A stretch of DNA of 7,632 nucleotides from Candidatus Atribacteria bacterium 1244-E10-H5-B2 (GTDB lineage: Bacteria > Atribacterota > JS1 > SB-45 > 34-128), in assembly GCA_003575245.1 (NCBI GenBank), contig NMQN01000794.1:1-7632 (forward strand), given 5' to 3'. The first letter of the stretch is position 1. Each line of letters opens with the position of its first letter. A program made the translations under genes and the position numbers. Below the pieces are notes generated by a model, which was not told the DNA's origin, did no database searches, and was given only the letters and a program-made list of their open reading frames with translations. Shown piece by piece: positions 5,482-7,632 of this stretch.

Positions 5482-5994
5482 TTATTTAGGCATTAAAACT
5501 AAAATCATATTCCGTCCTTCTAACTTTGGCTCCTTTACAATCTTGGCAATTTCTTCGGTATGTTTAGTTATGCGGTCCAATAATTCTCTTCCTAAATCTA
5601 AATATCTCATTTCTCGCCCTCTAAACATTATAGTAATTTTTACCTGATTACCTTCTTCTAAAAATTTACATAGATTTTTTACTTTAAAATTGTAATCATG
5701 TTCTCCAATATTAGGGCGCATCTTTATTTCTTTCATTCCGCCGCTTTTCTGTTTCTTCTTACCACTTCTATTTTTTTTATCCAGTAAGTATTTATATTTT
5801 CCGTAATCAATAATTCTGCAAACCGGAGGATTAGCATCTGGTGCAACTTCAACTAAGTCAAGATTGCTCTTTTCTGCAAGTTTAAGACCCTCCTTTTTGC
5901 TTACTATCCCTACCTGTTTACCTTCAAAATCTATAAGCCTGATCTTCTCTGCTCTGATTTTTTCATTTATTCTTAACTTTGGTGTTGACTTAAT
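5482..5994 (-). CDS. infC: Translation initiation factor IF-3, AUU start
   Basis: A 170-residue IF3, close to the normal length, which binds the 30S subunit, prevents premature 50S joining and checks the start codon. The N-domain reads RINEKIRAEKIRLID (8-22), GIVSKKEGLKLAE (29-41), LDLVEVAPDANPPVCRIIDY (45-64) and GKYKY; a lysine-rich linker (about 72-86) follows; the C-domain holds KMRPNIGEHDYNFKVK (91-106) and FRGREMRYLDLGR (124-136). The only ATG that opens this frame, at 5736, would keep just the C-domain (84 residues). The upstream frame is open with a perfect IF3 N-domain until a TAA at 6012-6010, and contains no ATG, GTG or TTG. AAAGGAGG lies 9 nt before ATT (5994-5992). Many bacteria start infC with AUU, which IF3 itself discriminates against, so autoregulation is likely. 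Confidence 0.95.
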   Translation of the reverse strand: MKSTPKLRINEKIRAEKIRLIDFEGKQVGIVSKKEGLKLAEKSNLDLVEVAPDANPPVCRIIDYGKYKYLLDKKNRSGKKKQKSGGMKEIKMRPNIGEHDYNFKVKNLCKFLEEGNQVKITIMFRGREMRYLDLGRELLDRITKHTEEIAKIVKEPKLEGRNMILVLMPK

Positions 5995-6161
5995 TCCTAT
6001 TTTCCTCCTTTACACCGCTTAAGGATGAGCAATACATCAATTTTTATTCATTTTAAATTAGTTTTTTAGCTCAACTTTAAAATATAATTTTACTAATTTT
6101 AATAGATAAAAAGATATAGCTCTTAAATTTCCTTAAAATATATACAAACCTTCATTATTTT
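5995..6161 (-). promoter_or_regulatory. infC operon 5' leader (possible regulatory RNA)
   Basis: About 165 nt lie between the inferred transcription start (near 6161) and the AUU codon. An 8-bp perfect inverted repeat, AAATTAGT (6099-6092) and ACTAATTT (6062-6055), encloses a 29-nt loop, and TGAGC/GCTCA can pair nearer the gene. The length would suit the L20-responsive leaders known upstream of infC in Bacillota. However, I cannot match the L20 leader consensus, and AT-rich DNA gives such pairings easily. Confidence 0.35.
6004..6011 (-). promoter_or_regulatory. Ribosome binding site that fixes the infC AUU start
   Basis: AAAGGAGG on the minus strand, 9 nt before ATT at 5994-5992. The nearer ATA (6000-5998) would leave only 3 nt. 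An in-frame TAA (6012-6010) overlaps the site, so translation cannot begin further upstream. Confidence 0.85.
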
Positions 6162-6167
6162 TAAAAA

Positions 6168-6196
6168 ACTATAACATATTCTTTATTTATAGTCAA
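6168..6196 (-). promoter_or_regulatory. Sigma-70/SigA-type promoter for infC-rpmI-rplT
   Basis: TTGACT (6196-6191) and TATAGT (6173-6168) are separated by exactly 17 nt, and the -10 is extended by TG one base upstream. Each hexamer matches consensus at 5 of 6 positions. The predicted start is near 6161. The heptamer array 6205-6239 abuts it on the upstream side. Confidence 0.8.
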
Positions 6197-6204
6197 TATA
6201 TTGC

Positions 6205-6239
6205 CGTATTTCGTATCTCGTGAATCGTATCTCGCAAAA
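6205..6239. repeat. Heptamer repeat array, inverted copy of 665-699 type
   Basis: Units CGTATTT, CGTATCT, CGTGAAT, CGTATCT and CGCAAAA in unbroken 7-bp phase. Read on the minus strand, 6234-6205 matches 665-694 at 29 of 30 positions. It lies 9 bp upstream of the infC -35 box. Confidence 0.75.
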
Positions 6240-6300
6240 GCCAAATAGTCAGAAATATTAAAAAATTAAAAAAATTGTGTGTTTGAATTTATTTTTCTTT
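6240..6300. other. Featureless AT-rich spacer between heptamer arrays
   Basis: Together with 6351-6466, this completes the 472-nt non-coding stretch between thrS and infC. A/T homopolymer runs dominate. I see no open frame with a ribosome binding site, no convincing thrS terminator and no RNA gene here. Confidence 0.5.
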
Positions 6301-6350
6301 CGAGATACTAGATACGAGATACTAACAACGAAATTGTATCGTATATCGCG
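6301..6350. repeat. Heptamer repeat array (CGAGATA/CTAGATA type)
   Basis: Units CGAGATA, CTAGATA, CGAGATA, CTAACAA and CGAAATT lie in phase over 6301-6335. After a 1-bp phase slip come TGTATCG (6335-6341) and TATATCG (6342-6348), which resemble the units of the 3166-3200 array. So two unit types found separately elsewhere adjoin here. Confidence 0.65.
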
Positions 6351-6466
6351 AAAAGTTAGATAAAAAATACCGTTCTTTTACTTTTTCTAATTCCCCATTA
6401 AAATTTACAATAACATAAATCTTTATAAATAATCAAAATATATGGATATAGAAGAATTTTTATATG

Positions 6467-7632
6467 CTATAAAGTTTTTTCTTTGACCTCTTTTAAAACA
6501 TCTTCAATAAACTTGGTAATTTTTATCTTCCCTAAGTCTCCCTTTCCTCTCTTCCTTACCGAAGCAAGGCCTTCTTCTATTTCTTTATCCCCAAATATCA
6601 ACATATAGGGGATCTTTTCCATCTCAGCTTTTCTTATCTTAGCCCCAATTTTATCATTAATCCCGTCTAGTTCTGCCCTTATATTATGTTTACTTAGCTC
6701 ATTCATTATATTTTTACCGTACTCAATATGCCTGTCAGCAATGGGCAGCAATCTTACTTGAACGGGAGCTAACCACAAAGGAAATGCTCCCGCATAATTT
6801 TCGATAAGTATCCCGATAAATCTCTCTATGCTTCCCAAAATAGTTCGATGCAGCATAACCGGCCTTTCCTTGTCGCCTTCTTTATTGATATAGTAAAGAT
6901 CAAATTTTTCCGGCATAATAAAATCTAACTGGATGGTACCGCACTGCCAGTTTCTGCCTATGCAATCCTCTAAATGAAAATCTATTTTAGGACCGTAAAA
7001 TGCCCCATCGCCTTCATTTACAATATAATCTATCTTTTTATCTTTTAAAGCTTCTTCCAGACTGCTGGTAGCTTTTTCCCATATTTCATCCGAACCCATG
7101 GCATTTTCCGGTTTAGTGCTTAATTCCACACGATAGGAAAAACCAAAGGCCTTATATATTTTATCAGTTAAATCAATTACTCCTTTTATCTCATCTTTGA
7201 TCTGCTCCGGAGTCATATATATATGGGCATCATCCTGGGTAAAACACCTTACCCTGAAGAGTCCGTGAAGCACCCCGGATAATTCATGTCTATGCACTAA
7301 CCCTAATTCCCCTATTCTAAGCGGCAAATCTCTATAACTGTGAAGGGTAGTTTTGTAAATTAAAATTCCTCCGGGACAATTCATCGGTTTAATAGCATAA
7401 TCTTCCTCATCTATCTTGGTAAAATACATATTTTCCTTATAATGATCCCAATGCCCGGATTTTACCCATAATGATTTATTTAAGATAATCGGAGTTTTAA
7501 CTTCCGTATAACTACTCTTGTAATGTTCCTCTTTCCAGTAATCCTCCAGGATATTTCTTAACACCATTCCTTTCGGATGAAAGAAAGGAAAACCAACTCC
7601 CTCATCATGAAAGCTGAATAAATCTAAATCTT
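6467..7632 (-). CDS. thrS: Threonyl-tRNA synthetase, C-terminal part (runs off the right edge)
   Basis: The last 387 residues are present. The frame is open to the right edge (first whole codon ends at 7630), so the 5' part, with the TGS and editing domains if present, lies outside. The enzyme joins threonine to tRNA-Thr in the cytoplasm. Fragment residues 1-21 read DLFSFHDEGVGFPFFHPKG after DL, the entry to the class II core (split at the window edge). The three zinc ligands that recognise threonine are visible: Cys85 in MNCPGG, His136 in TQDDAHIY and His261 in MLHRTILGS. Motif 2 is FRVRCFTQDD, GDGAFYGPKIDFHLED follows, and motif 3 is ILGSIERF. The anticodon-binding domain occupies about 286-387 (APVQVRLLPIADRH, then RKRGKGDLGKI). 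The ATG at 7567 is internal and not a start. MNCPGG replaces the commoner MNCPGH. The stop is TAG. infC follows after 472 nt with its own promoter. Confidence 0.98.
   Translation of the reverse strand, partial: DLDLFSFHDEGVGFPFFHPKGMVLRNILEDYWKEEHYKSSYTEVKTPIILNKSLWVKSGHWDHYKENMYFTKIDEEDYAIKPMNCPGGILIYKTTLHSYRDLPLRIGELGLVHRHELSGVLHGLFRVRCFTQDDAHIYMTPEQIKDEIKGVIDLTDKIYKAFGFSYRVELSTKPENAMGSDEIWEKATSSLEEALKDKKIDYIVNEGDGAFYGPKIDFHLEDCIGRNWQCGTIQLDFIMPEKFDLYYINKEGDKERPVMLHRTILGSIERFIGILIENYAGAFPLWLAPVQVRLLPIADRHIEYGKNIMNELSKHNIRAELDGINDKIGAKIRKAEMEKIPYMLIFGDKEIEEGLASVRKRGKGDLGKIKITKFIEDVLKEVKEKTL

Noticed and set aside
5482..5736. A separate 84-residue gene or a broken infC
   Set aside because: The upstream sequence is in the same frame without a stop or frameshift and encodes the complete IF3 N-domain, so the gene is intact with an AUU start.
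5990..6037. Fifteen-codon ATG frame whose stop overlaps the infC AUU codon
   Set aside because: The overlap would suit translational coupling, but no ribosome binding site precedes its ATG; kept only as a remote possibility.
6123..6155. Ten-codon leader peptide just after the infC promoter
   Set aside because: It has no ribosome binding site, and its composition has no run of codons suggesting attenuation.
6351..6466. Short minus-strand open stretch after thrS ending in TAG near 6324
   Set aside because: There is no start codon after the upstream TGA, no ribosome binding site, and its end runs into repeat sequence.

Overview
The window is a bacterial chromosomal segment of housekeeping translation genes, all on the minus strand. 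Read in the direction of transcription (right to left) the order is thrS (3' part) - infC - rpmI - rplT - T-box leader - pheS - pheT - cvpA-like (5' part). No plus-strand gene is convincing. The DNA is AT-rich. The thrS-infC-rpmI-rplT-pheS-pheT order and the Phe T-box recall Bacillota, and in Bacillus a CvpA-family gene also lies a few genes downstream of pheT. The L20 N-terminus (MPRATNSVAS) and the abundant short intergenic repeats fit less well with a classical Bacillota member. A deep-branching, T-box-bearing lineage such as Atribacterota is possible, but the phylum cannot be settled from this sequence.

Region by region: 6467-7632 is the catalytic core and anticodon-binding domain of threonyl-tRNA synthetase. 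5995-6466 is non-coding and holds heptamer repeats, a strong promoter (TTGACT, 17-nt spacer, TATAGT) and a 5' leader of about 165 nt. 5482-5994 is infC, which reaches full length only if translation starts at an AUU codon. 5251-5448 is rpmI, and about 200 nt of palindromic repeat remnants separate it from rplT (4690-5046). 4396-4643 is a tRNA-Phe-sensing T-box leader with a UUC specifier, a clear T-box sequence and an intrinsic terminator. pheS (TTG start) and pheT follow, divided by a 200-nt repeat-filled spacer. After another 293-nt repeat-rich spacer a CvpA-type membrane protein gene runs off the left edge.

How it works together: IF3, L35 and L20 supply initiation and large-subunit assembly. 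PheS and PheT form the alpha2-beta2 phenylalanyl-tRNA synthetase, made when uncharged tRNA-Phe accumulates. ThrS charges tRNA-Thr. The least ordinary material lies between the genes: seven degenerate arrays with an exact 7-bp period, each with its own unit sequence, plus a shared 18-bp period-8 motif and a cluster of palindromic elements. No new multi-gene system is visible. The noteworthy items are the AUU start, the compact-looking T-box and the heptamer-repeat landscape.
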